The position numbers were made by a program, and so were the translations under genes. This document shows positions 16,869 through 25,162 of a DNA stretch of 46,120 nt, one piece after another. The stretch is from assembly GCA_016185185.1 (NCBI GenBank), contig JACPOD010000071.1, positions 1-46,120 on the forward strand. The letters are read 5' to 3'. The notes under the pieces were generated by a model. That model made no database searches. It was not told where the DNA came from and saw only the letters and a program-made list of their open reading frames with translations. This DNA is from Sphingobacteriales bacterium. Its GTDB lineage: Bacteria; Bacteroidota; Bacteroidia; Chitinophagales; Chitinophagaceae. Every line of letters starts with the position of its first letter. The first letter of the stretch is position 1.

Positions 16869-17747
16869 ATGAAAAATATTTCAATACTGATCTTATTATT
16901 TGTTTTCAGCTCTTGTGAAAAGGGAATAACTTTTAATCTTGACAAAACCGAAGATAAATTAGTTGTAGAAGCTTCTATTGAAACGGACGAATTCCCCCTT
17001 GTTACACTTACAAAAAGCTTTAATTATTTTTCTTCTATCAGCAGGGAAGAATTAAGTAAGTCCTTTGTACGTAATGCAGATGTGTGGGTAAGTGATGGAA
17101 GTAAAACGCATAAACTCAGGGAAGATTCTGTTATTATTAATAATACTACCCTTTATTTTTATACAATCAATCCTAATGATCCGTTAACCCTTTTTTTAGG
17201 TACAGAGGGTAAATCATATAGCCTAAAAATTGTAACAGCTGGTAAGGAATACAACGCTTCAACTACTATTCCATTGCTAACAAAAAAGGTGGATAGTATC
17301 TGGTGGGCAAAAGCTCCTCAAAATCCCGATACAAATAAAGTTGTATTAAAAGGAAGAGTAACAGACCCGCCCCAATATGGAAATTACATCCGTTACTTTA
17401 CCAAAATTGGACAGGAACGTTTTTTACCGGGAGAAAATTCTGTTTTTGATGATCAGGTAGTAAATGGTACAACATATAATGCGGATATTGATAAGGGAAT
17501 AGACCGAAATGCAGACACACCTTCTAAGGATAAAGGCTTTTTTGAAAGAGGTGATACTGTTACTTTAAAATTTTGCAATATTGATAAGGCAACATATGAT
17601 TTTTGGCGTACCATGGAGTTTAATTACAGTAGTTTAGGTAATCCATTTTCATCTCCCAATAAAGTACTGGGCAATATTAGTAATGGAGCCCTTGGCTATT
17701 TTGGCGGGTATGCCACACAATTCAAATCGATCATCATCCCGAAATAA
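16869..17747 (+). CDS. DUF4249 family lipoprotein
   Basis: 292 aa. The signal peptide MKNISILILLFVFSSC ends in a lipobox at Cys16. The following EKGITFNLDKTEDKLVVEASI and the C-terminal VLGNISNGALGYFGGYAT are signatures of DUF4249, a Bacteroidota family of surface or periplasmic lipoproteins often coded beside a TonB-dependent receptor. Here it stands alone between rpoD and trxB with no receptor next to it. An exact TAATTTTG (16853-16860) ends 8 bases before the ATG and may be its -7 element. The function is unknown. Confidence 0.85.
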   Translation: MKNISILILLFVFSSCEKGITFNLDKTEDKLVVEASIETDEFPLVTLTKSFNYFSSISREELSKSFVRNADVWVSDGSKTHKLREDSVIINNTTLYFYTINPNDPLTLFLGTEGKSYSLKIVTAGKEYNASTTIPLLTKKVDSIWWAKAPQNPDTNKVVLKGRVTDPPQYGNYIRYFTKIGQERFLPGENSVFDDQVVNGTTYNADIDKGIDRNADTPSKDKGFFERGDTVTLKFCNIDKATYDFWRTMEFNYSSLGNPFSSPNKVLGNISNGALGYFGGYATQFKSIIIPK

Positions 17748-17750
17748 AGG

Positions 17751-17759
17751 TTATCCACA
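17751..17759 (+). promoter_or_regulatory. Second perfect DnaA box, upstream of trxB
   Basis: TTATCCACA, 3 bases after the DUF4249 stop, in the same orientation as the box at 15736 and 2.0 kb from it. It also falls in a spacer rather than in a gene. Confidence 0.4.
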
Positions 17760-17838
17760 AGCTGTGTGAAGCATGTAGCCTGCACGACAGGAAATTTGCT
17801 CCTTATCCTTTATTTTTGACGATTATAAAAATCAAAGA

Positions 17839-18786
17839 ATGGCAGAAAGTTCAGTTGAAAAAGTACACTGTTTAATTATTGGTTCAGGCCCTGCAGGTTA
17901 TACTGCGGCAATTTATGCAGCAAGAGCAAATATGAAACCCGTTTTATACCAGGGGATCCAGCCGGGTGGTCAGTTAACAATTACTACCGAAGTAGAAAAT
18001 TATCCCGGTTATCCCGATGGGATACAAGGTCCCGAGATGATGGTGCATTTTGAAAAACAAGCCGCAAGGATGGGGGCTGATATTCGTTTTGGTCTTGCTA
18101 CTAAAGTTGATTTTTCCAAACAACCGTACCGGGTAGAAATTGATGAAGAAAAATGGATTGAAGCAGACGCTGTGATCATTTCAACTGGAGCGTCAGCAAA
18201 ATGGCTTGGGCTGGAAAGCGAACAACGGTTAAATGGTTTTGGGGTTAGTGCCTGTGCGGTTTGTGATGGTTTCTTTTTCAGGGGAAAAGAGGTAGCCATT
18301 GTGGGGGCCGGTGATACCGCTGCTGAAGAAGCCTTATATCTATCCAAACTATGCTCAACCGTTCATATGTTTATTCGGAGAGACCAGATGAGAGCTTCTA
18401 AAGTAATGCAGGACAGAGTTCAAAATACTTCCAATATAAAGATTTACTGGAATACAGATACAGAGGAAATTTTAGGAGAACATAAAACAGAAGCTGTAAG
18501 AATAAAAAATAATAAAACCGGCGAAGAGCAAACGATTGCCATCAGTGGTTTTTTTGTAGCTATAGGGCATCAACCCAATTCTGATATTTTTAAGGGTTGG
18601 ATAGATATGGATGAAGCCGGGTATATTAAAACGGTACCCGGATCTTCGAAAACCAATATCGAAGGCATATTTGCTGCCGGTGACGTACAGGACAAAATTT
18701 ACCGGCAGGCAGTAACCGCAGCAGGCAGTGGCTGTATGGCTGCACTGGATACCGAAAGATATCTATCAGCAAAAGGGCTGGTGTAA
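17839..18786 (+). CDS. trxB: Thioredoxin-disulfide reductase
   Basis: 315 aa flavoprotein that reduces thioredoxin with NADPH. FAD motif GSGPAGYTAA at 15-24, the conserved GGQLTITTEVENYPGY at 43-58, redox cysteines CAVC at 139-142, NADPH motif GAGDTAAEEA at 156-165, and the C-terminal FAD contact GIFAAGDVQD. Full length with all active residues. TATTTTTG (17811-17818), 20 bases before the ATG, is an exact -7 element. folB follows after 52 bases on the same strand. Confidence 0.97.
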   Translation: MAESSVEKVHCLIIGSGPAGYTAAIYAARANMKPVLYQGIQPGGQLTITTEVENYPGYPDGIQGPEMMVHFEKQAARMGADIRFGLATKVDFSKQPYRVEIDEEKWIEADAVIISTGASAKWLGLESEQRLNGFGVSACAVCDGFFFRGKEVAIVGAGDTAAEEALYLSKLCSTVHMFIRRDQMRASKVMQDRVQNTSNIKIYWNTDTEEILGEHKTEAVRIKNNKTGEEQTIAISGFFVAIGHQPNSDIFKGWIDMDEAGYIKTVPGSSKTNIEGIFAAGDVQDKIYRQAVTAAGSGCMAALDTERYLSAKGLV

Positions 18787-18838
18787 AATAATAAATGCAG
18801 CGGATTCGTTTTAATAAGCGTCATTAATACTGTGCAGC

Positions 18839-19195
18839 TTGGTAAAGATCAGTTTACATAATCTTTTATTTTTTGCTCATCATGGCTTACATGAAGAAGA
18901 AAAAATATTAGGTGGTGATTTTGAAGTAAATGCTGATTTATATTATGAAAATAGAAGTGATGTTATTAAAACAATAGAAGATACGATTGATTATGGAGGG
19001 GTGTATGCCATTATTAAACAAAGAATGAATAAACCAACACCATTGCTGGAAACAATTGCGATGGAAATGGCTGTCACTATAAAACAGGCTTTCCCTGTAA
19101 CAAATGAGCTCAGTATCCGTATTAAAAAAATAAATCCGCCTATAACTGCCTTTGCAGGAAATGTTGAGGTATGTTATATAAAAAAATATAATTGA
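18839..19195 (+). CDS. folB: Dihydroneopterin aldolase, TTG start
   Basis: 118 aa. It converts 7,8-dihydroneopterin to 6-hydroxymethyl-dihydropterin in folate synthesis. FFAHHGLHEEEKILGGDFEV near residues 11-30 carries the conserved active-site Glu, DTIDYGGVY the pterin-binding Tyr, and RIKKINPP the conserved Lys. No ATG fits: the frame meets a stop (18815-18817) upstream, and the first codon that gives the expected N-terminus VKISLHNL is TTG at 18839. CTG 18830 and ATA 18827 are the only other options, so TTG is the likely start. RMDN-like gene begins 7 bases after the stop. Confidence 0.92.
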   Translation: MVKISLHNLLFFAHHGLHEEEKILGGDFEVNADLYYENRSDVIKTIEDTIDYGGVYAIIKQRMNKPTPLLETIAMEMAVTIKQAFPVTNELSIRIKKINPPITAFAGNVEVCYIKKYN

Positions 19196-19202
19196 TGCCA
19201 CC

Positions 19203-19955
19203 ATGAAGACAATCACCTTATTACTTTCTTTCCTGTTTATTACTGTTGTATCTTTTTCACAAACAGTTAATGATCTTTTTGTAAAAGCAGAGCAATACGA
19301 GAAACAATTAAAAGAAGAAGAAGCCTACAGTATCTATAAAGACATTATTAAGGTTGAACCCCGCAACATAAAAGCTCTTACCATGTGCAGTGAACTGGCA
19401 AGCCGGATAGGTAAAAGACAGCCAGATAAAACAAAGAGCATGGATTTTTATAATGCAGCAAAGATTTATGCACAGCGGGCATTAACAGTTGACAGTACTA
19501 ATGCTAATGCAAATTGTGCCATGGCTATTGCAATGGGAAGAATGGCTCTGATATCAAGTGGAAAAGAAAAAGTAGCGAATGTGAAAGAAATCAAACGTTA
19601 TGCTGATGTTGCCCTGAAATACGATCCCAAAAGTTTTAAAGCCTGGCATATTCTGGGTAAATGGAATTATGAGGTGAGTAATTTAAACGGGCTGGAAAAA
19701 GCTGCTATTAAAATTTTGTATGGCGGGATGCCTGCCGCATCAATGAATGATGCTATCAAATATTATGAAAAGGCTAAATCTTTAGAACCCACTTTTGTTT
19801 TAAACCTTTTTGAATTAGCAAAAGCTTACCGCAAAAACGGGCAGGATGATAAAGCCATTGAAAATATCACTAAACTTTTAAAACTTCCTAACCGGACTGC
19901 TGAAGATGCCTGGTATAAAACAGAAGCCAAAAAAATGCTGGAAGAATTGCAATAA
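19203..19955 (+). CDS. Secreted TPR protein related to eukaryotic RMDN (FAM82) proteins
   Basis: 250 aa with a signal peptide (MKTITLLLSFLFITVVSFSQ) and tetratricopeptide-like helix pairs throughout. Residues about 150-195, HILGKWNYEVSNLNGLEKAA, ILYGGMPAASMNDAIKYYEK and AKSLEP, match the core of regulator of microtubule dynamics proteins (RMDN1-3), where G-x-W-x-Y-E-V then A...FGG.P..S...A...F.KA.EL.P is typical. Bacterial members are found in Bacteroidota, with unknown function. It is predicted to sit in the periplasm or on the surface. It starts 7 bases after folB, so the two may be co-transcribed; it is convergent with the MATE gene, with 4 bases between the stops. Confidence 0.75.
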   Translation: MKTITLLLSFLFITVVSFSQTVNDLFVKAEQYEKQLKEEEAYSIYKDIIKVEPRNIKALTMCSELASRIGKRQPDKTKSMDFYNAAKIYAQRALTVDSTNANANCAMAIAMGRMALISSGKEKVANVKEIKRYADVALKYDPKSFKAWHILGKWNYEVSNLNGLEKAAIKILYGGMPAASMNDAIKYYEKAKSLEPTFVLNLFELAKAYRKNGQDDKAIENITKLLKLPNRTAEDAWYKTEAKKMLEELQ

Positions 19956-19959
19956 CCAG

Positions 19960-21315
19960 TTAGATTTTTTCCTTCCATTTTCCTTTTCTCAGGTAATAAA
20001 ACGAAACGGAAAATATTACTGTCCAGTAAAGCATTTCATTTCCCCATGCCCAGTTAATAGATAAATGAAAAACTTTCATGACGCAATAGTTGTAAATGCA
20101 GTACAAAAGAATGGCCAGTATTTCAACAATCAAATTAATCTTTGTTTGACCCGTTCCGGTAAGGGCGTTTAACCAAACGGTGGCAATACTCATAAATAAC
20201 ATGCCGGCAGTTACAATACGCATCACAGGTATAGCAGCTTCAGCAAAAGAAGGATTATTGCTGAAAAGTGTAAAAAAAGTAACAGGAAATATATTCAGCA
20301 ATAATGCCATTATAATACAGGAACCAAAACTTAAAAGCATGATGCGTTTAATAGCATACAGAACTTTTTCTGTTTTTCCCTGTCCAATTAAATTGCTTAC
20401 CATGGTATTACTGGTACTGGCAAATGCCCAAACAAAAATGCCGGTAACACCAAAAATATTCCGCATTACATTGCTAATGGCTTTATCTCTTTCTGTATAA
20501 CCCTGCTCAATCATTACAAAAAAAATAAGCCAGGTAGTAAGGCTGATAATATATTGCAGTACCAACGGTGCTGATACTTTTAAAATAGATTGGGTTGATA
20601 TTTTATCGTAGCGGAATGATTTGAATAATTGAAAACGGCTTTTTAATCCTTTACGGTAGATGACAAAAAGAACTATTGCCAATCCTACCGCCTCAGCCAG
20701 CACTGAAGCAAAAGCTGCCCCATTAAAACCCCATTTTGGCATTCCGAAATTTCCAAATATAAAACTGTAATCAAACAATATATTCGATAAAGCCTCCACT
20801 ATAAATCCTATCATCAGGTAGCGGCTGTTTAGGGTGCCCACTAAAAAAGCATTTCCCATCTGAAACAGGTAAAGAAAAGGCAAACCAAATACACGGATAC
20901 GGAGAAAATTTATTTCCTGATCAAAATTGTCAGGATGAATAAATGGTTTTAAAAAATAAGGCGCAATAAACCAGGTAAATAAAATACCCCCTAACGCAAA
21001 TTGAAGCGATATGCGTATCCCCTGGGATAATAGTTTACTGATGCCGCCGATATTATCTTCTCCTGCACTGCGGCTTATGAGTGATTGAAGGGCATTGTTA
21101 AAACCATTGCCAATAACTGCTACAATTAAATAATAAACACCGGTTATGCCAGCATTTCCCAGTTCTTTTTCGCCGAGCCTTCCGAGAAAAATATTATTGG
21201 TAATAAAATTTATTTGCGGTACAATAAGTGCAAATGTGATGGGCAATGCAATGGACAAGATATGCCTGTTGCTGATATGCACTTTAAGATTGCTGTTAAC
21301 CGTAATGCCTGCCAT
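19960..21315 (-). CDS. MATE family efflux transporter
   Basis: 451 aa from ATG 21315 (MAGITVNSNLKVHISNRHILSIALPITF); an alternative ATG at 21339 adds 8 residues. Twelve hydrophobic segments in two homologous halves, with the family pattern of the first helix ILSIALPITFALIVPQ and the loop FLGRLGEKELGNAGI. MATE proteins export drugs or metabolites in exchange for Na+ or H+; the substrate is unknown. TAAGTTTG on the minus strand (21337-21344) is an exact -7 element; transcription from it would begin after the upstream ATG, which supports the later start. Confidence 0.9.
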   Translation of the reverse strand: MAGITVNSNLKVHISNRHILSIALPITFALIVPQINFITNNIFLGRLGEKELGNAGITGVYYLIVAVIGNGFNNALQSLISRSAGEDNIGGISKLLSQGIRISLQFALGGILFTWFIAPYFLKPFIHPDNFDQEINFLRIRVFGLPFLYLFQMGNAFLVGTLNSRYLMIGFIVEALSNILFDYSFIFGNFGMPKWGFNGAAFASVLAEAVGLAIVLFVIYRKGLKSRFQLFKSFRYDKISTQSILKVSAPLVLQYIISLTTWLIFFVMIEQGYTERDKAISNVMRNIFGVTGIFVWAFASTSNTMVSNLIGQGKTEKVLYAIKRIMLLSFGSCIIMALLLNIFPVTFFTLFSNNPSFAEAAIPVMRIVTAGMLFMSIATVWLNALTGTGQTKINLIVEILAILLYCIYNYCVMKVFHLSINWAWGNEMLYWTVIFSVSFYYLRKGKWKEKI

Positions 21316-21336
21316 TATTAAATCCTTATTAGGTTG

Positions 21337-21344
21337 CAAACTTA
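21337..21344 (-). promoter_or_regulatory. -7 element before the MATE gene
   Basis: TAAGTTTG (minus strand), exact TAnnTTTG, 21 bases upstream of ATG 21315. No TTG at the -33 distance. Confidence 0.45.
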
Positions 21345-21495
21345 CGGTTTTCCCGCAGCTTGTTGCTTTGATCTATAAAGGTTAACTGACGCATTTTTAA
21401 AATCATAACCGGATATTTAAAGAGGTTTATAACTTATTCATCCTGCCTAACGGGCTATCGTGAATAAATGCTAATATTGCACACAATAAATTATT

Positions 21496-22341
21496 TTGAC
21501 CCCGGTTATAAAAATATTGCCAGAGACCCTTGAACAGGTAACCAGTGTGGATTATCATCTAATTGTTTTAATAGGATCAGGTGAATGGCAGTTTGCTTTA
21601 CTGCATACACAAACCAAAAGTATTGAAGGTTTCCTTGCTTTTAATTTTGAGAAAAAAGTTGAACCGAAAGAATTTAAAAAAAACTGGGATAAAATAATCT
21701 CAGAATATCGTTTCCTTGATAAATATTATGCGAACGTAAGTATTGTATACCGGTTTGATGAAGCCATCTTATTGCCTGTTGATGACGATCTCTTTTCTCA
21801 TTCTTCTGTATTAAATGTATTATATGGTGAAGATAACGGGGCAATGGTAAAAGAGGAATGTGTTATCAATGAAGGGATAAATATTGTTTACAGAGTTCCG
21901 GTGATGATTGCAAACACACTCCAGCGGCATTTTGTAAATGCGTTAATTAACCATTATTATAGCTTCCTGTTGCAATCTCCCGCAAAAAAGAAATTGTCTG
22001 ATGTTATTGCCGTTGATTTTTTTGCCAGTCAGTTTACTGTAATGGTGATCAGGAAAAACCAATTGCAGTTAATACAATCCTATAATTATTCAACACCCGA
22101 AGATGTGTTGTTTTACCTGCTTACCATTGCAAAAGAATATAATTGCAGCAGAGAAGATATTATTTTGCAGGCAGGCGGAATGATAGAAGAAAAATCAGCC
22201 TTATTTACTGAATTAAAAAAATACTTCCTGCACATTATAATAACGGAAATGCCGGAAGGATTTGAAAGCAGTGAAGCTTTTAATGAATTCCCCGTTCATT
22301 ATTTCAATCCAATACTTACCATTGCATCATGCGTATCATAG
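21496..22341 (+). CDS. DUF3822 family protein, TTG start
   Basis: 281 aa. The family is restricted to Bacteroidota, usually sits just before rsmD as here, and looks like a degenerate actin/ASKHA-type fold (KKLSDVIAVDFFASQFTVMV, then LQLIQSYNYSTPEDVLFYLL). Its function is unknown; the fold statement is inference. No ATG is available near the 5' end: an in-frame stop lies at 21487-21489 and TTG at 21496 (MTPVIKILPETL) is the best start. TAATATTG (21472-21479) is a one-mismatch -7 element. The 3' end overlaps rsmD by 13 bases, so translation is probably coupled. Confidence 0.8.
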   Translation: MTPVIKILPETLEQVTSVDYHLIVLIGSGEWQFALLHTQTKSIEGFLAFNFEKKVEPKEFKKNWDKIISEYRFLDKYYANVSIVYRFDEAILLPVDDDLFSHSSVLNVLYGEDNGAMVKEECVINEGINIVYRVPVMIANTLQRHFVNALINHYYSFLLQSPAKKKLSDVIAVDFFASQFTVMVIRKNQLQLIQSYNYSTPEDVLFYLLTIAKEYNCSREDIILQAGGMIEEKSALFTELKKYFLHIIITEMPEGFESSEAFNEFPVHYFNPILTIASCVS

Positions 22342-22868
22342 GTGGCATACATGGCGGACGAAAATTTAACCCTCCCGGCAAAATGCCGCGTACAAGACCT
22401 ACTACCGATGTAGCAAAAGAAGGGTTGTTTAATATACTTGAAAACAATCTGGATATAACTGCCTTAAAAACGCTTGACATTTTTGGTGGTACAGGAAGCA
22501 TTAGTTATGAACTCGCTTCCAGGGGGGCAAAAGACCTTACTATTGTAGAAAAGGATTTTACAATGAGTGAGTTTATTAAAAAAACGGCTGCTGAAATGAA
22601 GCTGGAGAATTTTAAAGTAATAAAAATGGATGTTTTCAAGTTTTTAGATACAGCTGTAGCATCCTACGATCTTATTTTTGCGGGGCCTCCTTATGCGCTG
22701 GGAAATATTGATGATTTGCCTTTGATCATTTTTAATAAACATCTTCTTGCCAAAAATGGGTGGTTCATCCTGGAGCATACCCCCCGTAATGAGTCTAAAA
22801 ATTTTGCACATTATGTTACGGAACGAAATTATGGAACTACCATCTTTTCTGTCTTTATAAATAAGTAG
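22329..22868 (+). CDS. rsmD: 16S rRNA (guanine-N2)-methyltransferase RsmD-like
   Basis: 179 aa, Rossmann-fold methyltransferase that methylates G966 of 16S rRNA. MRIIGGIHGGRKFNPPGKMPRTRPTTDVAKEGLFNIL is the diagnostic RsmD N-terminus, and the SAM motif LDIFGGTGSISYELASRGA is at 49-67. The catalytic motif, normally D/N-P-P-Y/F, reads AGPPY at 118-122: the Asp is replaced by Gly (codon GGG). Both Pro and the Tyr are kept. This may be a lineage variant or a loss of activity. It overlaps the DUF3822 gene by 13 bases, and bioD starts 9 bases after it. Confidence 0.88.
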   Translation: MRIIGGIHGGRKFNPPGKMPRTRPTTDVAKEGLFNILENNLDITALKTLDIFGGTGSISYELASRGAKDLTIVEKDFTMSEFIKKTAAEMKLENFKVIKMDVFKFLDTAVASYDLIFAGPPYALGNIDDLPLIIFNKHLLAKNGWFILEHTPRNESKNFAHYVTERNYGTTIFSVFINK

Positions 22869-22873
22869 CTTTG
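22866..22873 (+). promoter_or_regulatory. -7 element built on the rsmD stop codon
   Basis: TAGCTTTG is an exact TAnnTTTG whose first three bases are the rsmD stop codon. It ends 4 bases before the bioD ATG. No TTG at -33. If active it would give bioD a leaderless or nearly leaderless mRNA within the operon. Confidence 0.4.
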
Positions 22874-22877
22874 CACG

Positions 22878-23516
22878 ATGCAACCGATCTTTATTACTGG
22901 TATAGGTACGGACGTGGGCAAAACTGTTGTTTCAGCAATTATAGCGGAAGCACTGGAGGCTGATTACTGGAAACCTGTACAGGCAGGATATGATGATGGA
23001 ACAGACAGTGAGTGGGTAAACCAGATGCTTAGCAATCAGATAAGCACCGTGTATCCGGAAACATACAAATTTAAAATGCCGGCATCTCCCCATATTGCCG
23101 CAAGCGAAGAAAATATCAAAATTGATCTGAACAAAATCTATACTCAATACAAACAATTTTTAAGAGCAGAACGCCCTCTTGTGATTGAGGGGGCAGGTGG
23201 ATTAATGGTGCCATTAAATGAAAATGAATTTGTGTCCGGCTTAATAAAAAAATTAAACGCTAAAGTGATTTTAGTTAGCCGTAATTATCTCGGCAGCATC
23301 AATCATTCTTTACTTACAGCAGAAGTTTGCAAGAAACATCAATTAGATGTTATTGGCTGGATATTTAATGATAATTATATGCATTATGAAGACCAGATTG
23401 TAAGCTGGACAGGGTACCCAAAAATCGGATCGGTTGACTATATGCTGGAACCGGATAAAGCATTCATAAGATCGAATGCTGAAAAAATGCGCCAGCGGTT
23501 AAAGGAATTTGTATGA
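22878..23516 (+). CDS. bioD: Dethiobiotin synthetase
   Basis: 212 aa. It closes the ureido ring of dethiobiotin using ATP and CO2, the step before biotin synthase. P-loop GIGTDVGKT at 8-16, the substrate segment YWKPVQAGYDDGTDSEWV, the AASEE of the DAPA-binding region, and EGAGGLMVPLNEN near 101-113. Full length. No other bio gene is in the window, so biotin genes are scattered or the rest lie elsewhere. It overlaps the next gene by 4 bases (ATGA). Confidence 0.93.
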   Translation: MQPIFITGIGTDVGKTVVSAIIAEALEADYWKPVQAGYDDGTDSEWVNQMLSNQISTVYPETYKFKMPASPHIAASEENIKIDLNKIYTQYKQFLRAERPLVIEGAGGLMVPLNENEFVSGLIKKLNAKVILVSRNYLGSINHSLLTAEVCKKHQLDVIGWIFNDNYMHYEDQIVSWTGYPKIGSVDYMLEPDKAFIRSNAEKMRQRLKEFV

Positions 23517-24085
23517 CGAAAGCAGCATTAAGAAAACTATACAAAGAAAAAAGATTACTGCTCACCAGCAGCGAAATCAACCGTTTTAATGATCTCATTC
23601 TTATTCATTTTCAGCACCTCGATATTCCCTTTATATATTACCTGCATACTTACCTGGCAATAGAGGAAAGCAAAGAAGTGCCAACTGACCAGGTTATAAG
23701 TTATTTGGAATTCAGGAATCCCGACATGAAAGTAATAATTCCCAAAGCGGATTTTGAAAGCAGGCAATTAACACATTTTTTACTGGAATACAATACCCGT
23801 TTTCAAGCAAATGAATTTAATATTCCTGAACCGGTTGATGGAATTGTAGTAACTGTTGATAAACTGGATATGGTATTGGTTCCCCTGCTTGCTTTTGATG
23901 AAAAGGGTTATCGTGTTGGCTATGGTAAAGGATTTTATGACCGTTTCCTGGCTCAATGCAGAAAGGATACATTAATGGTAGGATTATCTTATTTTGAAGC
24001 TGTTGATTCCATCAGCGATACTCATGAATTTGATTTACCTTTAACGCATTGCGTTACACCGCACCGCATTTATGAATTTGGCTAA
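23513..24085 (+). CDS. 5-formyltetrahydrofolate cyclo-ligase
   Basis: 190 aa. It converts 5-formyl-THF to 5,10-methenyl-THF with ATP. The N-terminal TKAALRKLYKEKR and the C-terminal signature VLVPLLAFDEKGYRVGYGKGFYDRFL (about 122-147) are characteristic; the glycine-rich GYGKGFYDR binds nucleotide. It is coupled to bioD by a 4-base overlap and to lpxK by a 14-base overlap. Full length, nothing odd. Confidence 0.93.
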   Translation: MTKAALRKLYKEKRLLLTSSEINRFNDLILIHFQHLDIPFIYYLHTYLAIEESKEVPTDQVISYLEFRNPDMKVIIPKADFESRQLTHFLLEYNTRFQANEFNIPEPVDGIVVTVDKLDMVLVPLLAFDEKGYRVGYGKGFYDRFLAQCRKDTLMVGLSYFEAVDSISDTHEFDLPLTHCVTPHRIYEFG

Positions 24086-25154
24086 TCTCACATTTCAGTC
24101 TATACGTTTACTGCTGCTGCCATTTGCTTTAATCTACTGGCTGGTGATATGGGTGCGTAATAAATTATACGATAAAAATATTTTAAAAAGCAGCAGTTTT
24201 AATTTGCCGCTTATTTGTGTGGGTAATTTATCGGTAGGCGGCACCGGCAAATCTCCAATGGTTGAATATTTGCTTAGGTTGTTGCATAAAGATTTTCACC
24301 TGGCTGCCATCAGCCGTGGCTATAAACGAAAAACCAAAGGCTATTTACTGGCTAATGCAACTACTACCTCACTTGAAATTGGGGATGAACCCAAATTATT
24401 CCATATTAAATTTCCAACGGTTGCTGTGGCGGTAGGGGAAGAAAGAATTGTGGCCATACCACAACTGCTGCAGGACAAACCAGAAACAGAAGCTATTATT
24501 TTAGATGATGCTTTTCAGCACCGGGCAGTAAAAGCTGGTCTCAATATCCTGCTAACAGATTATAATAATTTATTTACCCGTGATTTTTATTTGCCCACTG
24601 GTGATCTGCGGGATTTAAAATCCTGTTACGAAAGAGCTACAGTTATTGTGGTTACAAAATGCCCGCTACATCTATCCGTTGACGAAAAACAATCAGTTCA
24701 TAATGAAATAAATCCTTTGCCCGGTCAGCATATTTTCTTTGCAGCGATTGATTATGGGAAACCCTACCACCTGGTTCATAATAATGCGATTGACCTGGGC
24801 AAAGAAATGGAAATATTGCTGGTAACTGGTATTGCCAATCCTGGGCCATTAAAAGCACTGGTAGGCGATATTACCCGCTCGTATGAAAACATGTCGTTTA
24901 ATGATCATCATATTTTTACAATTGATGATTTGCGGGATATCCGCAAACGCTTTGAAAAAATGGAAGCACAGCATAAAATAATATTAACAACAGAAAAAGA
25001 TGCTATACGATTGGTGAAATTTAAAGAGGAACTTTCATCCATGCCATTGTTTGTAATTCCCATTCAGCATAAAATCCTGTTTGAAGAATCACCTGCATTC
25101 AACAGTATAATCATTAATTTCATCCGTAATTTTAAACAAACGATAAAAGAATAA
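24072..25154 (+). CDS. lpxK: Tetraacyldisaccharide 4'-kinase
   Basis: 360 aa. It phosphorylates the 4' position of the lipid A precursor at the inner face of the cytoplasmic membrane, which shows that this is an LPS-making Gram-negative. An N-terminal membrane helix (IRLLLLPFALIYWLVIWV, 11-28) is followed by the Walker A GNLSVGGTGKSP at 51-62, DDAFQHRAV in the middle and TTEKDAIRL near the C-terminus. It overlaps the cyclo-ligase gene by 14 bases and ends 8 bases before rnr. Confidence 0.95.
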   Translation: MNLANLTFQSIRLLLLPFALIYWLVIWVRNKLYDKNILKSSSFNLPLICVGNLSVGGTGKSPMVEYLLRLLHKDFHLAAISRGYKRKTKGYLLANATTTSLEIGDEPKLFHIKFPTVAVAVGEERIVAIPQLLQDKPETEAIILDDAFQHRAVKAGLNILLTDYNNLFTRDFYLPTGDLRDLKSCYERATVIVVTKCPLHLSVDEKQSVHNEINPLPGQHIFFAAIDYGKPYHLVHNNAIDLGKEMEILLVTGIANPGPLKALVGDITRSYENMSFNDHHIFTIDDLRDIRKRFEKMEAQHKIILTTEKDAIRLVKFKEELSSMPLFVIPIQHKILFEESPAFNSIIINFIRNFKQTIKE

Positions 25155-25162
25155 CAGCACTG

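Noticed and set aside
19203-19955. TPR protein as SusD-like nutrient-binding lipoprotein
   Set aside because: No lipobox Cys, no SusD signatures and no SusC-like partner next to it; the RMDN-type core explains it better.
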